10,154 nucleotides of DNA. Source: an uncultured Synechococcus sp. (GTDB taxonomy: Bacteria; Cyanobacteriota; Cyanobacteriia; PCC-6307; Cyanobiaceae). This document shows positions 1-5,927 of the stretch, one piece after another (within the stretch, counting starts at the first letter, position 1; every line of letters begins with the position of its first letter). The DNA lies in the NCBI GenBank assembly GCA_937975655.1, contig CALJTZ010000054.1, positions 1 through 10,154 of the forward strand. Direction: 5' to 3'. The notes under the pieces were generated by a model. It searched no databases. It had not been told where the DNA came from and saw only the letters and a program-made list of their open reading frames with translations. Made by a program: the position numbers and the translations under genes.

Positions 1-241
1 CCGTTGCAGCCACGATGGATCGGGCGGCCAGGGCCGGCAAGAGCTGCAGCAGATTCGATACTGCTCTTCACCCGAGGCAATGGGAGTTCATGAAGGGGGC
101 TTCACCAGGGCCAGGAGGGGGGCATCACGCCGTTCTGCGACGCAGACACCCAGGAGCCCGAAGTCGGTCACACCGACGCAGCCAAGAACAACACGTTGCC
201 GGGTTGTTTGGATCAATCGTGACACCTAACCTGATGATGTG

Positions 242-727
242 ATGCCAACGCTGCCTTCGATGTCTGACGACAAGAGATCTCGCCTCAAATGGCTATGGCG
301 CTACGCCAACCTGGATGGCGGCAACCCAGTAGCCCAGGGCAAACTCTTCACCAAGGCGAAACCAAGCAAGGATGGTTTCTACACCGTGACGGACATCAAG
401 GGCAAGCGCGATGGCGTGAGGATCCAGGAGCTGTTACCGGCAGGCACAGGCATTCCCGGCAACGTTGACACGATCACAGGCAAGCCCTACCTGGGCGACA
501 ACAAGATCCGCCCCCAAAGCCTCACAGGGGACCGGGGTCAGCTCACCGATGGCGGCATCGTCTTTTCCTTGAAAGATGGAACTTATTCAAACCTCTTCTA
601 TCCGGATTACCTGGCGAATCCCACCCACTATGAGTTCCACACAGCACCACCCTTCCCCGCTGGGCTCACACCCCCCAATTCGCAGTCACTGCTGAATTTT
701 GAAGCCTGGATCACCCACGTGAGCTAG
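242..727 (+). CDS. Small protein resembling the globular core of cyanobacterial exported (PEP-CTERM-like) proteins, without signal or anchor
   Basis: The 161-residue product has a pattern I associate with a family of short exported cyanobacterial proteins: a WLWRYANLDGGNPVAQG opening, a DGFYTVTDIKGKRDGV stretch, LLPAGTGIPGN, then an SLKDGTYSN...YPDYLANPTHYEF block and a PPFPAGLTPPNS turn. Family members I recall start with a signal peptide and often end in a sorting helix. This one has neither: it opens with a charged stretch (SDDKRSRLK) and ends shortly after the core. Function is unknown. ATG 242 was chosen; GTG 239 directly before it and ATG 260 are alternatives, and none has a clear Shine-Dalgarno site. 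The gene converges on the hydrolase gene, and the two stop codons overlap in one CTAG. It may be a cytosolic paralogue or a decayed copy that lost its 5' end. The coding call is fairly safe; the family assignment is from memory. Confidence 0.65.
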   Translation: MPTLPSMSDDKRSRLKWLWRYANLDGGNPVAQGKLFTKAKPSKDGFYTVTDIKGKRDGVRIQELLPAGTGIPGNVDTITGKPYLGDNKIRPQSLTGDRGQLTDGGIVFSLKDGTYSNLFYPDYLANPTHYEFHTAPPFPAGLTPPNSQSLLNFEAWITHVS

Positions 728-2079
728 GGCAGAGCTCCACAGCCATCGGCCACAGGCTTGCCGGCAAAGCGATCGGCCACCCAGGCCACATAGAGGGGCT
801 CGGAGGCGGCAGGAGTGCTGAAGTGAGTTTGATCGCCGGGCAGCTCGTGACGGCTCACAACAGCCCCTTCTCGACAGGCAGCCTCGTAATACAACTGATG
901 CATGATCGGCGGCACCATGGTGTCGTTGTTGCCCCAATAGATCACCACCGGCGCCATGGGTTTCAACCCAGGGGAGAGGGCTTTAATGGCCTTCACCCAG
1001 GCCAACGCCTGGCTGGGTTGGGACTTCAGCATGGCCCTGTAGTTTGTGCCATGGCTGTAGCTGAGAGTTGCACTCAGCTCGTGCATGCACTTGCGCTCCA
1101 TCATCGAGTTGATCTGAACCGCAGCCTCTGGGGTGAAAAGATCGGTGAGGGTCAGGCCGGGCTGGGCTGCCGCCAAGCCCCAATAGAACATGGCGAGGTG
1201 GGAAAAGTTGAACACATTGCCGCCCATTTGAGCATTCAACGCCGCGATGGCATCCCTGGCCTGGGATTCACTGTTGAGCCCTTTGGGGATCTGCACCCCG
1301 AGATCCTGCGGGGCCATGGCCACGAAACCCAGGATCGAAATGGGCGCTACGGAGTTAGGAGCGGCAACGTAGCTGCGCAGGCCGGCGGCACCGAGGGTGG
1401 CCCCACCACCCTGGCTCCAGCCATACACCACAGCCCGTGTACTGGCCCGGGCCGGCTGGAAATCCTGCACGGCACGGATGGCATCAATCACATCACGGCC
1501 GTTGCTGTTGGGTTGGGCATACTGGTGCTGTCCAGGTCCACCCAATCCCTGGTAGTCGGTGGCCACAATCACGTAGCCCCGCCGCAGAAAGGCTTCCATC
1601 GCTGGCAAACCGAAATCGCTGTAACTGGTGCCACTGGGCAACAGGTATTGATTTAGAGGTTGGGCGGGCTGGGGCAACTGCGAGGGCCCACAGCGCTGGG
1701 CCGTGCCGGTGGTGCCATGGGCCCAAGCCACCACCGGCCGTCCTCCAGCCGGCACGGGGCCCTCGGGAACAGCCACCAAACCCGTCACCACCGTGCTGCG
1801 GCCGGCGGCATCGGAAGACACGTAGGCAATGCGCCAGGCCTTGCTCCCGGGCACCGTGCTCTCGACGGGCTCAGAGGCCAGAAGGCTGCCCAGGGGCTTG
1901 CCGCCTGGCACAAGGCGACTGGTGTGGCGGTAAAAGGGCTCCAGATACACCTGGGGCTGGGCGAGAACGGGCTGGGCCATGGTCGACAGCGCCAGCGCCA
2001 AGCCAGCTGAACACTGCAGGAACCTGAGGGCGGAAACCTGACACCGAGCCAGCGGGCGGGCCATCAACTCAAAAGACAT
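724..2079 (-). CDS. Secreted alpha/beta hydrolase (secretory-lipase-like)
   Basis: The 451-residue protein is an alpha/beta-hydrolase with an export signal: basic residues, a hydrophobic stretch at about residues 17-34 and a VLA-Q cleavage site near residue 40. The fold landmarks are in order: an HGTTG oxyanion-hole motif at 121-125, the nucleophile elbow GWSQGG with Ser222, a probable acid Asp386 in YWGNNDTMVP, and His419 in DQTHFST. Size and layout fit the secretory lipase/esterase group (LIP type). The likely role is hydrolysis of ester substrates in the periplasm or outside the cell; the substrate cannot be read from the sequence. Four Cys in the mature chain could form disulfides. Start ATG 2079 is supported by GGAGG six bases upstream. 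That site lies inside the end of the DUF2252 gene, and the 11-base overlap suggests translational coupling. Fold and export are clear; lipase versus other esterase is open. Confidence 0.88.
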   Translation of the reverse strand: MSFELMARPLARCQVSALRFLQCSAGLALALSTMAQPVLAQPQVYLEPFYRHTSRLVPGGKPLGSLLASEPVESTVPGSKAWRIAYVSSDAAGRSTVVTGLVAVPEGPVPAGGRPVVAWAHGTTGTAQRCGPSQLPQPAQPLNQYLLPSGTSYSDFGLPAMEAFLRRGYVIVATDYQGLGGPGQHQYAQPNSNGRDVIDAIRAVQDFQPARASTRAVVYGWSQGGGATLGAAGLRSYVAAPNSVAPISILGFVAMAPQDLGVQIPKGLNSESQARDAIAALNAQMGGNVFNFSHLAMFYWGLAAAQPGLTLTDLFTPEAAVQINSMMERKCMHELSATLSYSHGTNYRAMLKSQPSQALAWVKAIKALSPGLKPMAPVVIYWGNNDTMVPPIMHQLYYEAACREGAVVSRHELPGDQTHFSTPAASEPLYVAWVADRFAGKPVADGCGALP

Positions 2080-3370
2080 CGCTCGCCTCCAGGCTGCCCG
2101 CGGCGATGGCCGTCAGCAACTGGCGATGGTCGTGTTCGGCCTGATTGGCATGGGTGATCGCCTGCTCGAGAACCGTGGCGGCAAAGGCTTTGCCCTTGTC
2201 CAGATGGGCCGCAAGGGCCCGGCTGTTTCCCGAGCGGGCATGGGCCTTGGCCAGGGTCCAGGCGCAGAGCTTGCCGTAGTCCTTTAGGGCATTGGCATCC
2301 AGACAGCTCACATCCACCGAAGCCTTCCAGTCGCGCAGTTGTCGGTAATAGAAGTGCTCGCCGCTGGGGTTCGTGGTCCAGCCCAGGAAGGCATCGCTGG
2401 CGGTTTGCATCAGGCGCTGCCCCTGCACCACCCGCTGCCCCTGGTGGGCAGGGGCAGCGCCCTTGAGATAGGCGGCGAGCACAGAGGGTTCCGCCTGTTT
2501 GCTCTGCAGCAGCAGCACCTCATCGGGGTCGTCACCCACCAACAGACCGATGCCGCAGCGGGTGCCCACCGATCCCACGCCCACGGCCTTGTACGCCGCA
2601 TCCACAAGCCGGAAACCGGAGAGCAGGTGGCGCATCTCCGGGCGAATGCTCTGCAGATAGGAGTGGTAGGCGTGGTCCGCCCAGCTCTGCCAGCCCATCT
2701 GGCCCAGCCATTGCTGGTCCAGATGGGACAAGCGCCAGATCAGTGGGGGGTCGTGGCGGAAGCGCAGGCCCCCGGCCCCATCGGATTCACACAATTTGCG
2801 AACGCCCTGGCGGCTATTGCGGCGGCAGGCTGTCGCCGTCACGTCCCGGAGGTGGTTCTGCAGGCACCCGTCATGGCTCTCAGCCAGGAGGCGTTCGAGA
2901 TCGAGCCGAGCCACCCACATCTGCAAGAGGGGCATGGCAGCGAACTCGGCCATGGCCTTGGCATAGGCCCGCAGGCTGCGGCGGCAGATCTTCTCCTGCT
3001 GGGCGCCGCTGAGGCCGAGGCTGCGGGCAGCCAGCACCAGGCTGGCGGCCAACCGCTGCACGTCCCACTCAAACGGGCCGGGGTAGGTCTCGTCGAAGTC
3101 GTTGATATCGAACAGCAGCCTGCGCTCCGGCGAGGCGTAGAAGCCGAAATTGAGCAGGTGAGCATCGCCGCAGAGCTGCACCATCAGCCCCGAATGGGGC
3201 TGGCGGGCCAGATCGGCGGCCATCACCGCCGCGGCGCCGCGAAAGAAGGCAAATGGGCTCTGGGCCATGCGGCTGTGGCGCACCGGCACCAGCCAGGGCA
3301 GGCGCTGCGCTTCCTGCCGCTGCAGCAGTGGCAACACATCGCGGGGTTCTGCGGGGCTCACAGCTGGCAC
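2069..3370 (-). CDS. DUF2252 family protein (kinase-like fold)
   Basis: The product (433 residues from the chosen start) matches DUF2252 (PF10009) throughout. Landmarks are VPVRHSRM...SPFAFFRGAA near residues 29-47, GDAHLLNFG at 68-76 with Asp69 and His71, DINDFDE at 88-94, EWDVQRLAAS, and a C-terminal FYYRQLRDWKASVDV...WTLAKAHARSG block. The GDAH and DINDFDE motifs resemble the catalytic and metal-binding loops of aminoglycoside-phosphotransferase-like kinases. The biochemical role of the family is, to my knowledge, not established. The reading frame stays open to an ATG at 3526, but that would overlap the ferredoxin gene by 67 bases and add a Pro/Gly/Ser-rich N-terminus unlike the family. 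GTG 3370 has GAGG six bases upstream and gives a normal N-terminus, so it is preferred. The gene lies between ferredoxin (89 bases upstream) and the overlapping hydrolase, probably in one operon. Confidence 0.88.
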   Translation of the reverse strand: MPAVSPAEPRDVLPLLQRQEAQRLPWLVPVRHSRMAQSPFAFFRGAAAVMAADLARQPHSGLMVQLCGDAHLLNFGFYASPERRLLFDINDFDETYPGPFEWDVQRLAASLVLAARSLGLSGAQQEKICRRSLRAYAKAMAEFAAMPLLQMWVARLDLERLLAESHDGCLQNHLRDVTATACRRNSRQGVRKLCESDGAGGLRFRHDPPLIWRLSHLDQQWLGQMGWQSWADHAYHSYLQSIRPEMRHLLSGFRLVDAAYKAVGVGSVGTRCGIGLLVGDDPDEVLLLQSKQAEPSVLAAYLKGAAPAHQGQRVVQGQRLMQTASDAFLGWTTNPSGEHFYYRQLRDWKASVDVSCLDANALKDYGKLCAWTLAKAHARSGNSRALAAHLDKGKAFAATVLEQAITHANQAEHDHRQLLTAIAAGSLEASDVF

Positions 3371-3459
3371 AAAGGCCCTCGGGCGGCACCCACCAGACTG
3401 GCCAGAGCTGGGCGCAGGCACAACAGGGGAGCAGGGCAAGGGGCCCCACCCCTGGCCAG

Positions 3460-3744
3460 CTAGGCCTCGAGTTCCGCCTGAACATCGGGCCGGATCAGGC
3501 ACGGCGTCAGGGGAAGACTGACGCACAACAGGGCATAACCCTGGGCGATTTGCGCATCATCTAGAAACGTTTGATCGTCCTGATTCACCTGGCCGGCGAG
3601 GATCTTGCCCACGCAGGTGGAGCAGGATCCCGAGCGACAGGAGAACGGCAGAGCCACACCTGCACGCTCAGCAGCATCGAGGATGAATTCCTCGGCATGA
3701 CAGGGAAAGGAGCGCCCATCCTCCAAGGTGATGCGATGGGTCAT
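3460..3744 (-). CDS. [2Fe-2S] plant-type ferredoxin
   Basis: This 94-residue protein is a soluble plant-type ferredoxin carrying electrons through one [2Fe-2S] cluster. The four ligands are visible: Cys36, Cys41 and Cys44 in SCRSGSCSTCVGK, and Cys74 in ALLCVS. ILDAAERAGVALPFSC before the loop and FLDDAQIAQGYALLC after it are typical of the cyanobacterial PetF-like family. Length is normal for start ATG 3744. The frame stays open to ATG 3876, but the extra 44 residues are Arg/Pro-rich and not ferredoxin-like. Four substitutions around the loop (Ser38, Ser40, Val45 and others) suggest a specialised ferredoxin rather than the main photosynthetic one. It is first in a minus-strand cluster with DUF2252 and a hydrolase, and divergent from an MscS channel gene. 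No redox partner is encoded nearby. Family assignment is secure; specific partner unknown. Confidence 0.93.
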   Translation of the reverse strand: MTHRITLEDGRSFPCHAEEFILDAAERAGVALPFSCRSGSCSTCVGKILAGQVNQDDQTFLDDAQIAQGYALLCVSLPLTPCLIRPDVQAELEA

Positions 3745-3775
3745 GGACAGACGGACCGGATGGCTACGGGGCCTG

Positions 3776-3793
3776 TTCAATCTGACCATTGAA
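3776..3793. promoter_or_regulatory. Palindrome upstream of the ferredoxin gene, possible operator
   Basis: TTCAAT-ctgacc-ATTGAA is a perfect six-base inverted repeat with a six-base spacer. It lies 32-49 bases upstream of the ferredoxin start codon, in the region shared with the divergent MscS gene. The spacing suits a dimeric regulator, but no regulator is identified. Confidence 0.35.
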
Positions 3794-3839
3794 GGCCCCA
3801 GCTCCACGCCGCAGCACCGCTCTGCCGCAGGCCTGCAGC

Positions 3840-3847
3840 GCGATCGC
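3840..3847. repeat. HIP1 octamer
   Basis: This is an exact GCGATCGC, the highly iterated palindrome abundant in many cyanobacterial genomes. It lies in the ferredoxin/MscS divergent intergenic region and supports the cyanobacterial assignment. Confidence 0.75.
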
Positions 3848-3900
3848 GGCAGGGCCCAGAGAGCAGCGCGGAGCAAGCGGCAAAACTTGCACGAATTGGC

Positions 3901-3929
3901 TTGACAGAACCAGATCAGGGCCTGGATGG
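3901..3929 (+). promoter_or_regulatory. Possible promoter for the MscS gene
   Basis: A perfect -35 hexamer TTGACA at 3901-3906 is followed after 17 bases by GGATGG, a poor -10 match. It points toward the MscS gene and would start the transcript only a few bases before GTG 3942, giving a nearly leaderless mRNA. This is weak evidence, based on the -35 element alone. Confidence 0.25.
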
Positions 3930-3941
3930 TGGGCGATTCCC

Positions 3942-4796
3942 GTGGAATCCGTGCTCACCAACCTCATACCCACTGTCGGGAGCGTGATCGTTCCCTTTCT
4001 GTTCAAGCTTGTGGGGGCAATCGCCCTCTGGATTGCGGGGGGCTGGCTGATCCAGCTCTCCATGCGGATCCTCCGGCGCAGCCTGGTGCACAGCAGCCTG
4101 GACACCACGGTGATCAGCTACCTGCTGAATGTGCTGGGTGCCGTGTTGCGGGTGATCCTGGTGGTGGCGATCCTGGGCTTCTTCGGGATCCAAACCGCCA
4201 GCTTCGCCGCCCTGCTGGCCGGTGCCGGCGTAGCCATTGGCGCCGCCTGGAGCGGCATGCTCGGCAATTTCGCCGCCGGTGTCTTTCTGCAAATTTTCCG
4301 CCCATTCAGCGTGGGTGATTTCATCACCGCTGGTGGGGTCACCGGAACCGTGGAAGAAATCGGCATGTTTGTGTCCTCGATCAAATCCGCCGACAATGTG
4401 CGCAACATCGTGCCAAACGGCAAACTGTTCGGCGACAACATCCAGAACTTCTCGGTCCACAAATTCCGCAGGGTGGACCTGGTCGCCCAGCTGGACAACA
4501 CAGCCGACCTCCAGCAAGCCATCACACTGCTCCGAGCTGGCGTTGCCCAGGTGCCCAACCAGTACCCGGACATGGCCGCTGATGTGGAGATCCTGGAGTT
4601 CACTGAGCGCGGTCCCAAGCTCGCCGTTCGCCCCTACACCCACACTGCCAATTACTGGCAGGTTTACTTCGACACCAACCGCATGATTGCGGATGTGCTG
4701 GGTAGCAATGGCTTCCCGGTTCCCAGCATCCCCGTGGCCGTGACTCCAGCTGGCGACACCGCGATTCCCAAGGCAGTCCTCGATCGCGCCGCCTGA
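3942..4796 (+). CDS. MscS-family small-conductance mechanosensitive channel
   Basis: From GTG 3942 the protein is 284 residues, almost the length of E. coli MscS (286). It acts in the cytoplasmic membrane, normally as a homoheptamer that opens under membrane tension to release solutes during hypo-osmotic shock. Membrane segments lie near residues 14-39, 57-82 and 84-120. The third carries the Gly/Ala-rich pore helix (ALLAGAGVAIGAAWSGMLGNFAAGV). It is followed by the beta domain (FRPFSVGDFI, GGVTGTVEEI) and the IVPNGKLFGDNIQNFS motif. The soluble alpha/beta domain extends to the end. The frame stays open upstream to ATG 3789, but that extension is polar, unlike the family, and runs into the divergent control region. 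GTG 3951 is another possible start; neither has a strong ribosome-binding site. A strong hairpin follows the stop. It is a separate lineage from the larger MscS protein at 8193. Confidence 0.92.
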   Translation: MESVLTNLIPTVGSVIVPFLFKLVGAIALWIAGGWLIQLSMRILRRSLVHSSLDTTVISYLLNVLGAVLRVILVVAILGFFGIQTASFAALLAGAGVAIGAAWSGMLGNFAAGVFLQIFRPFSVGDFITAGGVTGTVEEIGMFVSSIKSADNVRNIVPNGKLFGDNIQNFSVHKFRRVDLVAQLDNTADLQQAITLLRAGVAQVPNQYPDMAADVEILEFTERGPKLAVRPYTHTANYWQVYFDTNRMIADVLGSNGFPVPSIPVAVTPAGDTAIPKAVLDRAA

Positions 4797-4806
4797 TTGC
4801 CTCAGA

Positions 4807-4838
4807 AGTGCCGAACGACCCACCAACCGTTCGGTACT
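4807..4838 (+). terminator. Hairpin after the MscS gene, terminator-like without a T-run
   Basis: AGTGCCGAACG pairs with CGTTCGGTACT across a ten-base loop: 11 pairs, one of them G-T. It begins ten bases after the MscS stop codon. No T-run follows on the plus strand, so it may act as a processing or mRNA-stabilising end rather than an intrinsic terminator. Confidence 0.5.
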
Positions 4839-4923
4839 AACCCATGGTCGAGTTGCCCACAGCCCTGCCCTTCGGGACGGACCTGTCGGCGCCCGTCTGC
4901 CCAACTTCGGCTGGACAACGGGT

Positions 4924-4947
4924 AGGGGGGTGGTGCGCTGCCCCCCT
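4924..4947. repeat. G-tract/C-tract inverted repeat
   Basis: AGGGGGG and CCCCCCT flank a ten-base loop and form a seven-pair GC hairpin in the gap between the MscS gene and the next small gene. It could be a leader structure of that gene. Nothing else was recognised in 4839-5050. Confidence 0.4.
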
Positions 4948-5050
4948 CACTCCGAGCGCCATCGCCCCCCATGCGCCGCAGATGAGCGGCTCACTGGGGT
5001 GGTGCCAGAAGCGCGTGATGGGATGGACCTTGCGTCGTCATGTCTCTGGA

Positions 5051-5242
5051 ATGAACGCGATTCCGGTTACCACCACCTGCTACGCCGATCGCATCGCTGT
5101 TCTCCAGCAGATGCTGAACAGCTATCTCGAGCAGTCGAGCAGCAGCGAGTGCACACCTGAATTTCTCGACCTCCTGGAAGACCAGATCCAACCGATCTAC
5201 GCCGCCATCTGGGCCATGCATGCCGAAACCGAGCACGACTGA
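5051..5242 (+). CDS. Small protein of unknown function (63 aa)
   Basis: From ATG 5051 this is a 63-residue acidic protein with one probable amphipathic helix (ADRIAVLQQMLNSYLEQ) and a second helical stretch (PEFLDLLEDQIQPIYAAIWAM). It has two Cys (10 and 34) and no signal or long membrane segment. I do not recognise the family. The frame is open further upstream, to ATG 4844, but that part is Gly/Pro/Arg-rich and looks non-coding, so the shorter form is preferred. No good ribosome-binding site precedes 5051 (only GGA directly before the ATG), which lowers confidence. A hairpin precedes the gene and an intrinsic terminator follows about 150 bases after its stop. Composition and helix pattern suggest a real small protein, possibly a small interaction partner. 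Confidence 0.5.
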   Translation: MNAIPVTTTCYADRIAVLQQMLNSYLEQSSSSECTPEFLDLLEDQIQPIYAAIWAMHAETEHD

Positions 5243-5395
5243 TCGGGCATCACCACGGGCAGCTTGTGGCCGATCGCCCCAGATGCAGCTAGAGATGGAC
5301 TACCGCCGAGGTCAGGTGACGGTCATCAGCGCCTGACTGATCCAAGCCGGCGGCAATGGGCACCTGCAACGGCTGCACCATTCCTCACACCCCCC

Positions 5396-5417
5396 GCCCC
5401 GGCTAGCCGGGGCTTTT
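5396..5417 (+). terminator. Intrinsic (rho-independent) terminator
   Basis: GCCCCGGCTAGCCGGGGC is a perfect 18-base palindrome that folds into a seven-pair GC stem with a CTAG loop. It is followed by TTTT at 5414-5417 and GTGT, so it is oriented for plus-strand transcripts. It could end the mRNA of the gene at 5051-5242 or a short RNA starting closer by. Confidence 0.75.
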
Positions 5418-5441
5418 GTGTAGAGGGCCACAAGCATGCAC

Positions 5442-5609
5442 TCAGTCCTCAGCCTTACTGACGATATCGAACTCGTAGGCACCGCGCTGCTTGAGGTAGC
5501 CCTCAATCGCATCAACAACCACGCGACCAAAAGGCCTGTCCTCCATCAGGCTCAGCATCTTCAAAGCCCGATGGGTTTCGTCTTTGACCTGAACGGTCAG
5601 TCTCCGCAT
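5442..5609 (-). CDS. Ribbon-helix-helix (CopG/Arc-type) DNA-binding protein, 55 aa
   Basis: The 55-residue product has the short RHH pattern: an N-terminal strand (RRLTVQVKDE), helix 1 (THRALKMLSLMED), a turn with PFG, helix 2 (RVVVDAIEGYLKQRGAYEF) and a short tail. RHH proteins bind DNA as dimers, inserting the strand pair into the major groove; they act as antitoxins, plasmid copy regulators or autorepressors. Start ATG 5609 has GGAG eight bases upstream. A perfect 17-base palindrome lies 19 bases upstream of the start and is a natural candidate operator. No toxin gene is seen directly upstream or downstream, so it may be a solitary regulator, an orphan antitoxin, or paired with an unrecognised product of the preceding open frame. 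The fold assignment is from pattern reading; the target is inferred. Confidence 0.75.
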   Translation of the reverse strand: MRRLTVQVKDETHRALKMLSLMEDRPFGRVVVDAIEGYLKQRGAYEFDIVSKAED

Positions 5610-5627
5610 ACATGTAACTCCCTCAAA

Positions 5628-5644
5628 TTGATCCTACGGATCAA
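5628..5644. promoter_or_regulatory. Candidate operator of the RHH gene
   Basis: TTGATCC-TAC-GGATCAA is a perfect seven-base inverted repeat with a three-base spacer, 19 bases upstream of the RHH start codon. On the minus strand it contains TAGGAT, a possible -10 box, so binding there would block transcription. Autorepression is inferred. Confidence 0.5.
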
Positions 5645-5706
5645 GGCGCCATTTGGACGGCCACTGCTGTAGCAGCAAAGCAGAAGAGCAGCTAGCCGCG
5701 TCATCA

Positions 5707-5813
5707 CTTCGATGGGCTCTCTGCTGCGATTGTCCACACAGAAGAATGCTTCTTCTTCAAAAGCTGGATTAGGGGAGATGAACATGCAGTTGACTACTGA
5801 GAGCCCATCAAAG
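5707..5813. repeat. 15-base inverted repeats flanking 77 bases
   Basis: CTTCGATGGGCTCTC at 5707-5721 pairs with GAGAGCCCATCAAAG at 5799-5813, with 14 of 15 positions complementary. A smaller hairpin lies between them at 5740-5756. The layout resembles either a structured RNA or a tiny element with terminal repeats; no target-site duplication is visible at the ends. Confidence 0.45.
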
Positions 5814-5840
5814 ACAACCTCCGCAGATGGCGCAGCCTGA
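5784..5840 (+). CDS. Possible 18-residue leader peptide
   Basis: ATG 5784 is preceded at six bases by a strong AGGGGAG ribosome-binding site (5771-5777) and opens an 18-codon frame ending in TGA. The product is Thr/Ser/Ala-rich. The frame continues in phase, past the TGA, into the 75-residue gene at 5928. It could be a leader peptide or a nonsense-truncated 5' extension of that gene. Confidence 0.3.
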   Translation: MQLTTESPSKTTSADGAA

Positions 5841-5927
5841 TACCGCGGTGATGCCGCAGCCTCGCCTCAAGCCAGGACTGGCGCGGGCCCCGTGGCACAG
5901 GCTGATGGCACCACCCGAGGGAGCCCC

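Larger units (their letters stand above)
5610..5927. other. Gene-poor stretch with inverted repeats between the RHH gene and the 75-aa gene
   Basis: No convincing gene was found in these 318 bases. They hold the RHH operator palindrome, a small repeat CTGCT-gt-AGCAG near 5662-5673, a hairpin AGAAGAA-tgc-TTCTTCT at 5740-5756 and a pair of 15-base inverted repeats at 5707-5721 and 5799-5813. There is also a short frame at 5784-5840 with a good ribosome-binding site. Base composition looks richer in A and T than in the flanking genes. A minus-strand frame (5785-5597) covers part of it but has no ribosome-binding site. Confidence 0.6.

Noticed and set aside
15..242. 75-residue plus-strand open frame at the left edge
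   Set aside because: Arg/His/Gly-rich product with no domain logic and no ribosome-binding site; the other frames here are also unconvincing. No gene is called in 1-241.
823..1656. 277-residue plus-strand frame opposite the hydrolase
   Set aside because: Antisense shadow of a clear alpha/beta hydrolase; composition His/Gly/Arg-rich, no family pattern.
2339..3463. 374-residue plus-strand frame opposite DUF2252
   Set aside because: Long only because of high GC; the opposite strand carries the full DUF2252 motif set.
3915..4904. 329-residue minus-strand frame opposite the first MscS gene
   Set aside because: Shadow frame; Gly/His/Glu-rich product without membrane helices, while the plus strand encodes a textbook MscS.
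5283..5336. 17-codon plus-strand frame starting ATG 5283
   Set aside because: Plausible peptide but no ribosome-binding site and no recognisable homologue; too little to call.
5292..5384. 30-codon minus-strand frame beginning near 5384
   Set aside because: Has an AGGA just before the ATG, but lies past the terminator palindrome and has no distinctive features.
5264..5461. 65-residue plus-strand frame across the terminator
   Set aside because: Runs through the GC hairpin and its T-run, low-complexity product, no ribosome-binding site.
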